A stretch of 64,000 bases of DNA. Origin: JANQJA01 sp047947185. GTDB taxonomy: Bacteria > Pseudomonadota > Gammaproteobacteria > Pseudomonadales > Azotimanducaceae. Below are positions 1 through 8,046 of this stretch, piece after piece. A program made the translations under genes and the position numbers. Every line of letters begins with the position of its first letter. Within the stretch, counting starts at the first letter, position 1. The stretch is taken from NCBI GenBank assembly GCA_047947185.1, contig CP170502.1:496001-560000 (forward strand), given 5' to 3'. The notes under the pieces are model-generated. The model ran no database searches and had not been told where the DNA came from. It saw only the letters and a list, made by a program, of their open reading frames with translations.

Positions 1-366
1 ACCTGCGGCTATACCACTGCCGCCATGCACCGCAATGCCAGCAGGCTTGTTGACAACAAGCATGAGGTCATCTTCATAAATTACTGAATTTTCTATTATT
101 TCCAGCAGTCGGTATGAAGGTTTTGAAGCCTCGGAGAGATCACCCATACGAATAGGTGGCAGTCTCAGGGTGTCCCCCCCAACCAGCTTTCGCGTCGGCT
201 TGGCCCGGCCCCCGTTGACCCGAACTTCCCCGCGACGCAGCAATCGGTAGATATGGGATTTGGGCACTCCCTTGAGAATGCGGAACAGGTAGTTATCTAT
301 GCGTTGACCTGCACTGTCTTCGTCTATGGCTACAAACTGCACCCCGTTATCGAGCATTCCTGTCAT
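1..366 (-). CDS. rluC: 23S rRNA pseudouridine synthase RluC, N-terminal part (cut by window edge)
   Basis: Reading leftward from an ATG at 364-366 gives about 122 residues that run off the window edge. An S4 RNA-binding domain is visible around residues 17-75 (QRIDNYL, then RLLRRGEVRVNG). The start of the catalytic RluA-type domain follows (YEDDLMLVVNKPAG). The enzyme makes pseudouridines in the large-subunit rRNA (positions 955, 2504 and 2580 in E. coli). The catalytic Asp motif lies outside the window. An in-frame ATG three codons later (355-357) is an alternative start. The gene is divergent from rne, the usual gammaproteobacterial arrangement, which supports the RluC call over other RluA-family members. 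Confidence 0.9.
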   Translation of the reverse strand, partial: MTGMLDNGVQFVAIDEDSAGQRIDNYLFRILKGVPKSHIYRLLRRGEVRVNGGRAKPTRKLVGGDTLRLPPIRMGDLSEASKPSYRLLEIIENSVIYEDDLMLVVNKPAGIAVHGGSGIAAG

Positions 367-833
367 GTCTCTTGCCCGCTTTGATGCAGGTACTATTTAT
401 TGCTATGATGCCCAACGGGCGTGGATATCGACGGTTTGAATATTCGATACCGGTTAAGTTATTGATATGGAAGAACTGCCACGTACCGACTGACGGATTA
501 TCTCATACCCTGTTGAGAAATCCCGAACAGGAATTACCAACGCCTGTGTCACCTTGACGACCCGGGCAACATTAACTGCGATCACGTGACCGCAAACTTG
601 AATTGAGTCAAATCATTCGTACAACAAACATGTGCCATTCGACCAGGTCGCCTGTGATATCGACACCATCTCCCCACACCACCGGGAATATCACCAGCAC
701 TTGCGTCGGTTTCACCCTATGTTGACACGCTACGGAGATCATTCGGAGAAAACAAATCCTTAAGTTTTTGAGGGCCAGATTTGGCGATATTCACGTTTGA
801 GGCCCGTTGGCGCCCAGACAAAGTGAAATCGTA
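367..833 (+). other. rne leader / rluC–rne intergenic region
   Basis: This is the only stretch over 300 bp without a gene. It holds a good sigma-70 promoter for rne at 381-409, leaving an untranslated leader of about 418 nt. E. coli rne likewise has a long (361 nt) leader, whose hairpins bind RNase E and give autoregulation, so a similar role is likely by position and length. No conserved hairpin could be confirmed by eye. The short reading frame at 372-557 starts upstream of the predicted transcription start, has no recognisable protein features and is probably not real. The rluC promoter must also lie here, on the other strand. Confidence 0.6.
381..409 (+). promoter_or_regulatory. sigma-70 promoter of rne (extended -10)
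   Basis: TTGATG (381-386), a 17-bp spacer and TATGAT (404-409) preceded by TGC form an extended -10 promoter. The -35 matches consensus at 4 of 6 bases, the -10 at 5 of 6. Transcription would start near 416 and give the long rne leader. Seen in sequence; activity is inferred. Confidence 0.6.
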
Positions 834-3341
834 ATGAAAAGAATGCTAATCAACGCAACTCACGACGAGGAGTTGCGCGTTGCCCTGGTCGACGGGCAGA
901 AGCTGTTTGACCTGGATATCGAGGGACGTGCCAGGGAACAAAAGAAGTCAAATATCTACAAGGCGCGCGTCACCCGCGTTGAACCCAGCCTGGAGGCGGC
1001 ATTTGTCGACTTCGGTTCAACGCGACACGGGTTCCTGCCGCTAAAGGAAATCGCACGGGAATACTTTACAGGCTCAGCATCGAAACAGAACGGCAAGGTA
1101 AACATCAAGGATGTGCTGAAAGAAGGCACGGAGATGATTATCCAGGTCGAGAAGGAAGAACGCGGTAATAAGGGTGCTGCCCTCACCACCTTTTGCAGTC
1201 TGGCGGGACGCTACCTGGTCCTGATGCCAAACAATCCCCGGGCTGGCGGCATATCCCGAAGGATTGACGGTGACGACCGGGACGAACTGAAAGATGCAAT
1301 GTCCCAACTCGAGATTCCCGAGGACATGGGTGTTATCGTCCGCACCGCCGGTGTCGGCCGAAGTGCCGAAGAACTCCAGTGGGACCTCAACTATCTCGTC
1401 ACGCTGGCAGAAACCATCAACAAGGCTGCAGCAGAGCGACCGGCACCCTTCCTGATCTACCAGGAAAGCGACGTTATCATCCGTGCCATCCGCGACTACC
1501 TGCGCGACGACATTGGCGAAATCCTGATTGATACCAAAGAAGCCTACGAGCAGGCGATCCAGTTTGTCAGCCAGGTGATGCCCCAGTACGCAAGCCGGGT
1601 AAAACTGTACGAGAGTGATGTACCACTCTTTAACCGTTACCAGATTGAAAACCAGATTGAGTCTGCCTTTCAACGGGAGGTACGCTTGCCTTCCGGTGGT
1701 TCCATTGTCATTGACCAGACGGAAGCCCTGGTCTCTATCGATATCAACTCCGCCCGCGCGACCCGGGGCGCTGATATTGAGGAAACCGCCCTGAATACCA
1801 ACCTCGAAGCCGCTGACGAAATTTGCCGCCAGCTCCGATTGCGGGATATCGGTGGGCTCATAGTCATTGATTTCATAGACATGAGCGCAGCAAAGAACCA
1901 GCGTCAGGTCGAAAACAGGATGCGCGATGCCCTGCAGGTGGACAGGGCACGTGTTCAGATAGGACGGATTTCCCGGTTTGGCCTGCTCGAAATGTCCCGG
2001 CAGCGGCTGCGGCAGTCGCTGGTTGAAAGCAGCGGAATTGTCTGCCCCCGGTGTAATGGCCTGGGTTCCATCCGGGACGTCGAGTCCTGTGCCCTGGCCG
2101 TCATGCGCCTGATTGAAGAAGAGGCACTGAAAGAAAGCAGTTCCGAGATCCGGGCTTTCCTGCCGGTCCCCGTTGCCTCTTTCCTGCTCAACGAAAAACG
2201 CATCCCCCTGTGTGAAATCGAATCACATAACAAGGTCAGGGTTGTGATAATTCCGTCCCCTGAACTGGAAACGCCCCACTACCGGGTTGAGCGCATTAAG
2301 GCAACCGACGATGACGAGGTTGAAGCAAGTTATGAACTCACGGCTGAAGTTGAACCGGAAGCCAGCGAAGCTGTCGCCAGGTCAGCCGTGCCGGAAGAAG
2401 CAGCAGTCAAGACAGTGTCCCCAGCGCCACTGCCACCAGCACCGGTAGCCGCTGCACCTGCGGCCGCGCCCGCACCAGCCGGCCCCGGACTGTTTGCTCG
2501 TATCCTCAAGAGTTTCTTCGGGTCCGCTCCGGAACCGGAACCGGTCCCTGAAGAGCAACCCAAACCAAAATCAAGGTCGAGCCAGTCAGGCTCCCGCAGT
2601 GGTAACCGGCGGCCGCGGAAAAACAGCGATACGGCACGTGCCCGAAAACAGCCCAACAGGGATGAAAAGGACGAAACCCGGTCGACTGAGGCCACTGAAG
2701 ATACCCGCACCACCACGGGCGGGCGGCGAGCGCAAAGCAGTGCACCGGATGACGGTGACAAACAGGGTGACAAGCGCAATCGCGGTAACCGCCAGCGCGG
2801 CGGCCGCAGGCGCAGCCAGACAGGCGATCAGATCCCGGAGACAGCAGACGTCAATGACAACACCATTGACGCCAACCCGGCGGACAGCGGAGACAAACCC
2901 AACCGTCGCCCCCGTCGTGGCAGACGATCAAAGAGTGACAATGCTGAAACACCGGTTGCCACATCAACTGCAGCTGACAGCAATACTGACACGACCAGTG
3001 ACAGTCCAGCGCAGATGCCAGAAGACAAGGTCACGCCACCACCCACCGCAACCGCGCCGCCTCCTTCCAGGCCGGCATCAGTTGCCAGCAAGCCGGCGAT
3101 GGCGGCAGAACCCGTGGAAGAATTGCCTCATCCGTCTTCCTGGGGCCGTGCTGCAAACGATCCCAGGATTAATCCGGCAGCACCTGTCACAGGACCCGTC
3201 CTGCATGATTTTGTGCCGGAGCCAAAGCCTGCGCCACTGGATCGCGTGGAGCGAATGATTGATGAAACCCATCCCAGCACCTGGGGCCGGGCGGCCAATG
3301 ACCCCCGTGCAACCCAGGGTGAACCCAGGGCAACCGCCTGA
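834..3341 (+). CDS. rne: Ribonuclease E
   Basis: This is the endoribonuclease and scaffold of the RNA degradosome, 835 aa. The ATG at 834 is chosen because the protein then begins MKRMLINAT, the near-invariant RNase E N-terminus; an upstream TTG at 807 adds nine atypical residues. The N-terminal half has the S1 domain (about 35-120), the DNase I-like catalytic site with both magnesium aspartates (VSIDINSARATRG and VIDFIDM) and the zinc-link CPRCNGLG that holds dimers together. From about residue 500 the tail is low-complexity (Pro/Ala, then Arg-rich), as expected for RNA and partner binding. The peptide WGRAANDPR occurs twice near the C-terminus (about 770 and 817). Convergent with murB, 3 bp apart. 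Confidence 0.97.
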   Translation: MKRMLINATHDEELRVALVDGQKLFDLDIEGRAREQKKSNIYKARVTRVEPSLEAAFVDFGSTRHGFLPLKEIAREYFTGSASKQNGKVNIKDVLKEGTEMIIQVEKEERGNKGAALTTFCSLAGRYLVLMPNNPRAGGISRRIDGDDRDELKDAMSQLEIPEDMGVIVRTAGVGRSAEELQWDLNYLVTLAETINKAAAERPAPFLIYQESDVIIRAIRDYLRDDIGEILIDTKEAYEQAIQFVSQVMPQYASRVKLYESDVPLFNRYQIENQIESAFQREVRLPSGGSIVIDQTEALVSIDINSARATRGADIEETALNTNLEAADEICRQLRLRDIGGLIVIDFIDMSAAKNQRQVENRMRDALQVDRARVQIGRISRFGLLEMSRQRLRQSLVESSGIVCPRCNGLGSIRDVESCALAVMRLIEEEALKESSSEIRAFLPVPVASFLLNEKRIPLCEIESHNKVRVVIIPSPELETPHYRVERIKATDDDEVEASYELTAEVEPEASEAVARSAVPEEAAVKTVSPAPLPPAPVAAAPAAAPAPAGPGLFARILKSFFGSAPEPEPVPEEQPKPKSRSSQSGSRSGNRRPRKNSDTARARKQPNRDEKDETRSTEATEDTRTTTGGRRAQSSAPDDGDKQGDKRNRGNRQRGGRRRSQTGDQIPETADVNDNTIDANPADSGDKPNRRPRRGRRSKSDNAETPVATSTAADSNTDTTSDSPAQMPEDKVTPPPTATAPPPSRPASVASKPAMAAEPVEELPHPSSWGRAANDPRINPAAPVTGPVLHDFVPEPKPAPLDRVERMIDETHPSTWGRAANDPRATQGEPRATA

Positions 3342-3344
3342 TCC

Positions 3345-4385
3345 CTAGCCGACCAGTGACGGTTCGATCTCGATTCGGAGATCGAACCTGTCACTGACGC
3401 GCTCAGCAATCAGGTCTGCCAGTGCCATAAGATCGTCGGGTTGCGCCTGGCCGAGGTTCACCAGCACCAGCGCATGATCCGGTGAAACGCCGGCGTCACC
3501 AATCCTGGCGCCTTTCAGACCACAGGATTCAATCAGCCAGCCTGCAGACACCTTGTAATCACTGCCCGTCTCCCAGTAGGGCAAAGTTGGAAATTTGCTG
3601 AGCAGTGCCTGCAGCTTTTCCTGGTTGATCAGCGGATTCTTGAAAAAACTGCCCAGGTTTCCGATGGTCCCTGGATCCGGCAACTTGCGCCGCCGGATGG
3701 CACAAACATGTTCGCTGATTAGTCTTGCAGTGAGCGGTTTATGGGTGGCAAGCACCGATTGCCGCAGTTCGTCCCAGGAAAGATTGGGTTCAAAGCTCCG
3801 TGACAATCTGAAGGTGACACTGGTAATGATGAGACGTCCGGCCAGTTCATGTTTGAACGCGCTGTCGCGATAACCAAACCGCAGTTCCGCCGGTGACAGG
3901 TGGACAATCTCCAGGGTTTCCCGGTCCAGGGCCGTCAGGGATTCAAACACTGACGCCAGTTCTGCACCATAGGCACCAATATTCTGAATCGGTGCCGCGC
4001 CAACGGTGCCAGGAATCAGGGAGAGATTTTCAAGCCCTGACAGCCCGGTATCAATGGATCGCATAACAAGCCCGTGCCAGTTTTCCCCCGCACCCGCCAG
4101 AACCCGGTCACCATCAAAGCTGAGCCCCGGGATACCGATCCGCATCACCAGTCCCTCGATATGTCGCCGCAACACAACATTGCTGCCACCGCCGAGTACG
4201 GTCAGGTCCAGCTGGTGTTGCCGGGCAAACCGGATGCCCTCAACAACCTCTGCTACCGACCCTGCGGTGACCAGATACCGCGCCCGGACAGCCAACCCGA
4301 AGGTGTTGAATGGTGTAAGCCACTGGTTTTGCTGAATTTCTATTCTGACACCCGTATACTTCGCTGGCTTCAAGAACAAAGCCAC
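3345..4385 (-). CDS. murB: UDP-N-acetylenolpyruvoylglucosamine reductase MurB
   Basis: FAD enzyme of cytoplasmic peptidoglycan precursor synthesis. It reduces UDP-GlcNAc-enolpyruvate to UDP-MurNAc with NADPH. The sequence aligns along its length with the E. coli (type I) enzyme: FAD-binding region with GGGSNV and GAGENW, substrate arginine in FGYRDSAFK, proton-donor serine in GNLGSFFKNP and the C-terminal glutamate in EIEPS. At 346 aa it is about the usual length. The N-terminal 20 residues before WLTPFNTFGL are poorly conserved, so the true start may be a TTG a few codons in. Its start lies 25 bp from the divergent SDR gene at 4411. Confidence 0.95.
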   Translation of the reverse strand: MALFLKPAKYTGVRIEIQQNQWLTPFNTFGLAVRARYLVTAGSVAEVVEGIRFARQHQLDLTVLGGGSNVVLRRHIEGLVMRIGIPGLSFDGDRVLAGAGENWHGLVMRSIDTGLSGLENLSLIPGTVGAAPIQNIGAYGAELASVFESLTALDRETLEIVHLSPAELRFGYRDSAFKHELAGRLIITSVTFRLSRSFEPNLSWDELRQSVLATHKPLTARLISEHVCAIRRRKLPDPGTIGNLGSFFKNPLINQEKLQALLSKFPTLPYWETGSDYKVSAGWLIESCGLKGARIGDAGVSPDHALVLVNLGQAQPDDLMALADLIAERVSDRFDLRIEIEPSLVG

Positions 4386-4410
4386 TCACAACAATCAAGA
4401 GATTAGCAGT

Positions 4411-5181
4411 ATGGACCTCAAGGACAAAGTTGCCTTTATCACTGGTGGTGCCTCCGGGCTCGGACTTGCCACCGCAGAGAACTTTATTAATGCCGGCGCA
4501 AAAGTCATGGTTTTTGACCTCAACGAGGAAAATGCCAAAACCGCGGCGACAAACCTCGGCGCCAATGCCGCCTGGGCTGCCGGTGATGTTGCCGACGAAG
4601 ACGCGGTCAAGGCTGCCATTGCCAAGACACTGGATACCTTCGGTGCCATTCATGTAAACCTCAATAGCGCCGGGATTGGCGCCGCCTCTCGTACCCTCGG
4701 TCGGGACGGTCCCATGCCACTCAAGATGTTTGAGTTTGTCGTTCGCGTAAACCTGGTTGGGACTTTTAACGTACTCAGGCTCTGTGCTGAGGCCATGCAG
4801 AACAATGAACCCGTGACTGATGATGGTGAGCGCGGCGTCATTATCAACGTGGCATCGGTTGCCGCGTTTGACGGCCAGATTGGCCAGGCCGCCTACAGCG
4901 CCAGCAAGGGTGGCGTCGCCGGCATGACGCTGCCGATCGCCCGGGACCTGTGCAAGCTCGGCATTCGTTGTGCAACCATCGCACCCGGCATCTTCGAGAC
5001 CCCCATGATGAAAGGTGCACCACCCCAGGTGCGCGAACCGCTGATCGATATGACTCAGTTCCCCCACAGACTGGGAGACCCGGCTGAGTTTGCCCAGACC
5101 GCAGCCTATATCGTGAATTGCAGCTACATCAACGGTGAGACGATCCGGCTCGATAGCGGCATCCGTATGCAACCAAAATAA
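4411..5181 (+). CDS. HSD10-type short-chain dehydrogenase (3-hydroxyacyl-CoA dehydrogenase type II)
   Basis: A 256-aa SDR with the nucleotide-binding motif TGGASGLG near the N-terminus, a mutated NNAG motif (NSAG) and the catalytic pair YSASK preceded by NVASVAAF. It resembles mammalian HSD17B10 closely over its whole length (for example GQAAYSASKGGVAGMTLPIA and RLGDPAEFAQ). That family oxidises L-3-hydroxyacyl-CoA and 2-methyl-3-hydroxybutyryl-CoA with NAD, in fatty acid beta-oxidation and isoleucine breakdown. It stands alone between convergent and divergent genes, so the exact substrate is inferred. A purine-rich leader (AGAGATTAGCAGT) precedes the ATG. Confidence 0.88.
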   Translation: MDLKDKVAFITGGASGLGLATAENFINAGAKVMVFDLNEENAKTAATNLGANAAWAAGDVADEDAVKAAIAKTLDTFGAIHVNLNSAGIGAASRTLGRDGPMPLKMFEFVVRVNLVGTFNVLRLCAEAMQNNEPVTDDGERGVIINVASVAAFDGQIGQAAYSASKGGVAGMTLPIARDLCKLGIRCATIAPGIFETPMMKGAPPQVREPLIDMTQFPHRLGDPAEFAQTAAYIVNCSYINGETIRLDSGIRMQPK

Positions 5182-5187
5182 CCGGTC

Positions 5188-5718
5188 TCAGGAATCAGGC
5201 GGTGCTGGCTGCTGGATAAGGGCCAGCACCTCCGCAAACACCTGCTCGGCAATCTCGCGCATCTCAGCATCAGTTCTATCCTGTATCGGATGCGGTACAA
5301 ACACTTTTGACGGATCAAAACCCAGCGAGGCGGCCTGTGCCGCTGCTGCTTCCCGGAATTCTTCGGTTGCAACAAATCCGCCAGGAACTCCTCTGCTGTC
5401 CAGATCCATGATGTCATGCAAACTGCACGACGTGCAGGACCCTCAGTCAGCAAGCGCCTCCAGCACCAGATCACATTCCTGGGCAATCTGTTGTTTCAGT
5501 GCCAGAGGCGCAATTCGGGTGAACGTCGGCTTGGCGTAACGCCGGGTCTTCACACCACGCTGGATCAGCAGATCCTCCAGCCGGTCAATAAAGATGTTGC
5601 CGCGCGGTTTCGAAATGTCGAGCAGCCCAACCGTCAGGCCGGCAAGTGATTGGGGTTTGGGTAACGGTGTTCGTTCGACCGGGCTTGCCTCCGCGGTCGG
5701 ATCCATCAGTCTTGTCAT
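5188..5718 (-). CDS. UGSC-family selenoprotein (in-frame TGA = selenocysteine 92)
   Basis: Two open frames (5443-5718 and 5188-5442) are in the same frame and separated only by TGA at 5443-5445. Read through, they give a 176-aa protein with Sec92-Gly-Ser-Cys95 followed by TSC98. This is the U-G-S-C signature of a selenoprotein family known from marine metagenomes. The downstream half continues as good protein (LHDIMDLDSRGVPGGFVATE), which argues against a pseudogene. A hairpin 19 nt after the TGA fits a bacterial SECIS, and selA/selB are in this same window. UxxC and CxxC are redox motifs, so a thiol/selenol oxidoreductase is likely; the substrate is unknown. It overlaps the preceding thioredoxin-fold gene by ATGA, so the two are co-translated. 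Confidence 0.9.
5413..5431 (-). promoter_or_regulatory. Candidate bacterial SECIS hairpin
   Basis: On the minus strand, 19 nt after the TGA, GTCGTGCA pairs with TGCATGAC (8 bp, one G-T wobble) around a loop GTT. Stem length, distance from the UGA and a G at the first loop position agree with the bacterial SECIS consensus bound by SelB. An alternative, closer hairpin (CTGCAC-GTC-GTGCAG) competes with it. Confidence 0.7.
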
Positions 5719-7127
5719 GGTTTAATCTCCCAGGTCACAGGTATGCTGCCGGTGGAGCCACTGGCACCCCACCCGGCAATTATGGCAGAAAACAGTCCGG
5801 CACTACCGCCGGCCCTGACGATATTGAGCCCGCCTTCGCGAAACTTTGGCAGTACGCTCGACGCAAACTTCTCCGGCAGCCCTTCTTCAATACCGCCGGC
5901 GCCGCGGACAAGTTCTGCCCCGGGAATCTGCAGCAGCTCCGTGAGCCTTTCCTTAACCTGCGCTTTCGACCAGCCCGCCAGGCGAAACACCCGCTCGTGC
6001 TCGGGCGATATGACCAGAAATGCGTCAGCCGCCATGACCATTTTCGGATGGGAGGCAACCCGCAGGCCAGCAGCAAACGACCGGCACAGGGAATCGGGCG
6101 TGCGCGATTTCTGGTCAACAATTCCCTGCACCCCGTCCGCGGCAAACAGGGTAACTGTGGACACTGCCGGTGAATAGCCACGCTCAACCGAGAGCGATTC
6201 CCAGCAGGAGTTGGTTTCGTCTTCTGCGAAACAGAAAGTGTATTTGCCCGGATTGCCGAGCGCCGCGCGATCTACCCCACCCGGCTTGCCACCACCCACG
6301 TTCCTGATGACAAGCTGCAGGGCCCGGCCGATCGTGGCGTTGGCACGATTTCCCTGACCAAGCGCGTTGCCCCTTGAGTTCATCCCAATCGCACGGGACA
6401 GGGGACCGTTCACCACAATCATCGGCCCGGAAAAATAGGTGGTGGCAAGCAATCCGTGCATACAGAACGCATCCTGCAGCGCCGCCTCCACGGCCGCAAT
6501 GACCACGGGCAGGTACTCGGGTTTACACCCCGCCATGACGGCATTGATGGCAATCTTCTCGATGGTACAGGGCGCGTAGTCGGGGGGGACATTGCCAACA
6601 ACTTCACCTGGGTCCCGTCGAGTGCCGGTCAGCATTCGCACGACCCTGAGCTCGGTAGGGGGTACCAACGGCAGACCGTCACTCCAGCCGCGATCGAAAC
6701 AGGCCTCCATGTCGTCTTCCTCGCTGGCAAGTTCAATCCGCCGGGCCTTGAGCCGGTGTGAACCATATTTTGCTGCCAATTTCTCGGGCATTCCCGGGTC
6801 AAGCGTCTTCGAGCCGCAGCCCGGTCGAAAGGGCACGATATCAGCGTCAACGGAAAATCCGAGCAGGTGTTCCCAGGCCGATCGATCCCAGCCCTCAACA
6901 CGTTCCCCGTCCGAATTTCGAATCACTGTTGGTACAATTTCTATGCCGGCCGCATAAGACCTGGCAAGCGCGGTATCATCCACCACCGTCAGCCCCGGCG
7001 GAAATGCCGGATTATCCTGGCAAAGCAGCTCCACCTCGAGGCGGTCGCACAGCTGCCGCAGGACAGGAATAACAAGCTGGCAGGTCTCGCAGGCCTCTTT
7101 CACAAACACCGTGTACTCAATCGCCAT
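5715..7127 (-). CDS. Thioredoxin-fold protein with large C-terminal domain, partner of the UGSC selenoprotein
   Basis: A 470-aa protein of unrecognised specific function. Residues 1-95 look like a thioredoxin/glutaredoxin fold with Cys13-Glu-Thr-Cys16 in the expected place and a later IVPTVI segment (cis-Pro region). From about residue 140 a long second domain starts with GWSDGLPLVPP, contains several Gly-rich stretches (GNALGQGNRAN, GGGKPGGVD) and ends GSIPVTWEIKP. No signal peptide is visible, so it is probably cytoplasmic. Its stop overlaps the start of the UGSC gene, and its start lies inside the end of kdsB (11 bp). It may reduce or act with the selenoprotein; that is inferred from coupling only. 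Confidence 0.7.
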   Translation of the reverse strand: MAIEYTVFVKEACETCQLVIPVLRQLCDRLEVELLCQDNPAFPPGLTVVDDTALARSYAAGIEIVPTVIRNSDGERVEGWDRSAWEHLLGFSVDADIVPFRPGCGSKTLDPGMPEKLAAKYGSHRLKARRIELASEEDDMEACFDRGWSDGLPLVPPTELRVVRMLTGTRRDPGEVVGNVPPDYAPCTIEKIAINAVMAGCKPEYLPVVIAAVEAALQDAFCMHGLLATTYFSGPMIVVNGPLSRAIGMNSRGNALGQGNRANATIGRALQLVIRNVGGGKPGGVDRAALGNPGKYTFCFAEDETNSCWESLSVERGYSPAVSTVTLFAADGVQGIVDQKSRTPDSLCRSFAAGLRVASHPKMVMAADAFLVISPEHERVFRLAGWSKAQVKERLTELLQIPGAELVRGAGGIEEGLPEKFASSVLPKFREGGLNIVRAGGSAGLFSAIIAGWGASGSTGSIPVTWEIKP

Positions 7128-7851
7128 GACGCATCGCCTCCCGGACCCGCTTGAGGTCTGCTGGTGTGTCTACCCCCGGCGGGATCAAAGCTGCTGCCCG
7201 GTCAACATGTATGGTCCTGCCGTGCCACATGGCGCGTAACTGCTCCAGTTTCTCGGTCTGCTCCAACTCACAGGGAGGCCACTGCACAAACTCGCGCAGC
7301 AGTGAGACGCGGTAGGCGTAAATGCCCAGATGTCGTTTGAAGGTGTATCCGCTGCCGCCGTCCCGGTCAAAAGGAATCGCTGCACGGCTGAACAACAAAG
7401 CCCTGCCCGCCGCATCCGTCACCACTTTGACCTTGTTGGGGTCCCGGATGTCTTCCGGCAGCTCCATCGGCTCGTAGAGTGTTGCCATTGCCGTGCCCGC
7501 TGCCGTCAGGTTGTTGGCCACCTGGTCAATCACCAAAGGCGGAACCAGGGGTTCGTCCCCCTGCACGTTGACAACAATTTCATCATCAGCCAGTCCCAGC
7601 AAGCTGGCGGCTTCCTGCAGGCGATCCGTGCCGGAGGGATGCAAGGCCGATGTCATGAGGGCCTTGCCACCAAACGCCTGGACCACGTCACGAATACGGC
7701 TGTCGTCAGTTGCCACAACCACATCCGCAGCGGCACTCTGACGGGCCCGTTCATAAACGTGCTGGATCATTGGCTTCCCGTTGATGTCCACCAACGCCTT
7801 GCCCGGCAGCCGTTGTGAGGCGAACCGGGCAGGTATAATCACAACAAACAC
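7117..7851 (-). CDS. kdsB: 3-deoxy-manno-octulosonate cytidylyltransferase KdsB
   Basis: Activates KDO as CMP-KDO for lipopolysaccharide inner-core synthesis. The 244-aa protein begins with the cytidylyltransferase signature IIPARFASQRLPGKAL and has ATDDSRI, NVQGDEP and the sugar-binding YTFKRHLGIYAYR segment typical of KdsB, at normal length. It lies downstream of the msbA–lpxK fusion and the Trm112-like gene in a lipid A/LPS operon, as in other gammaproteobacteria. Its 3' end overlaps the start of the thioredoxin-fold gene by 11 bp, so that gene pair has been placed inside or behind this operon. Confidence 0.96.
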   Translation of the reverse strand: MFVVIIPARFASQRLPGKALVDINGKPMIQHVYERARQSAAADVVVATDDSRIRDVVQAFGGKALMTSALHPSGTDRLQEAASLLGLADDEIVVNVQGDEPLVPPLVIDQVANNLTAAGTAMATLYEPMELPEDIRDPNKVKVVTDAAGRALLFSRAAIPFDRDGGSGYTFKRHLGIYAYRVSLLREFVQWPPCELEQTEKLEQLRAMWHGRTIHVDRAAALIPPGVDTPADLKRVREAMRHGD

Positions 7852-7857
7852 CCGGGG

Positions 7858-8046
7858 CTATCCCAGTTTTTCGTCTGTGGACAGGGTTCGCGCTTCTGAT
7901 TCGAGCATCACGGGTATTCCATCCCGTATGGGATAGGCGAGGCCGTCAGCCTTGCAGACCAGTTCCCCGGCTTCCCTGTCATGAGCAAGCGGACCCTTGC
8001 ACGCGGGGCATACGAGTATCGCCAAGAGTTTTTTATCTACTGGCAT
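7858..8046 (-). CDS. Trm112-family small zinc-ribbon-like protein (YcaR/UPF0434)
   Basis: A 62-aa protein, MPVDKKLLAILVCPACKGPL onward, of the YcaR/UPF0434 family that sits between lpxK and kdsB in most gammaproteobacteria. The ATG at 8046 is preferred over an upstream in-frame ATG at 8073 because homologues begin at MPVDKKLL. The CPACKG pair survives but a second metal-binding pair is missing, common in bacterial members. Eukaryotic and archaeal Trm112 activate methyltransferases; the bacterial role is not settled. It overlaps the end of the lpxK part by 14 bp. Confidence 0.88.
   Translation of the reverse strand: MPVDKKLLAILVCPACKGPLAHDREAGELVCKADGLAYPIRDGIPVMLESEARTLSTDEKLG

Noticed and set aside
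372..557. 61-aa open frame in the rne leader
   Set aside because: Starts before the predicted transcription start, no clear ribosome-binding site, no recognisable features; the leader is expected to be untranslated.
5188..5718. Pseudogene reading of the split UGSC frames
   Set aside because: The TGA falls exactly at the U of UGSC, a SECIS-like hairpin follows, the downstream half is well formed, and selA/selB are present.
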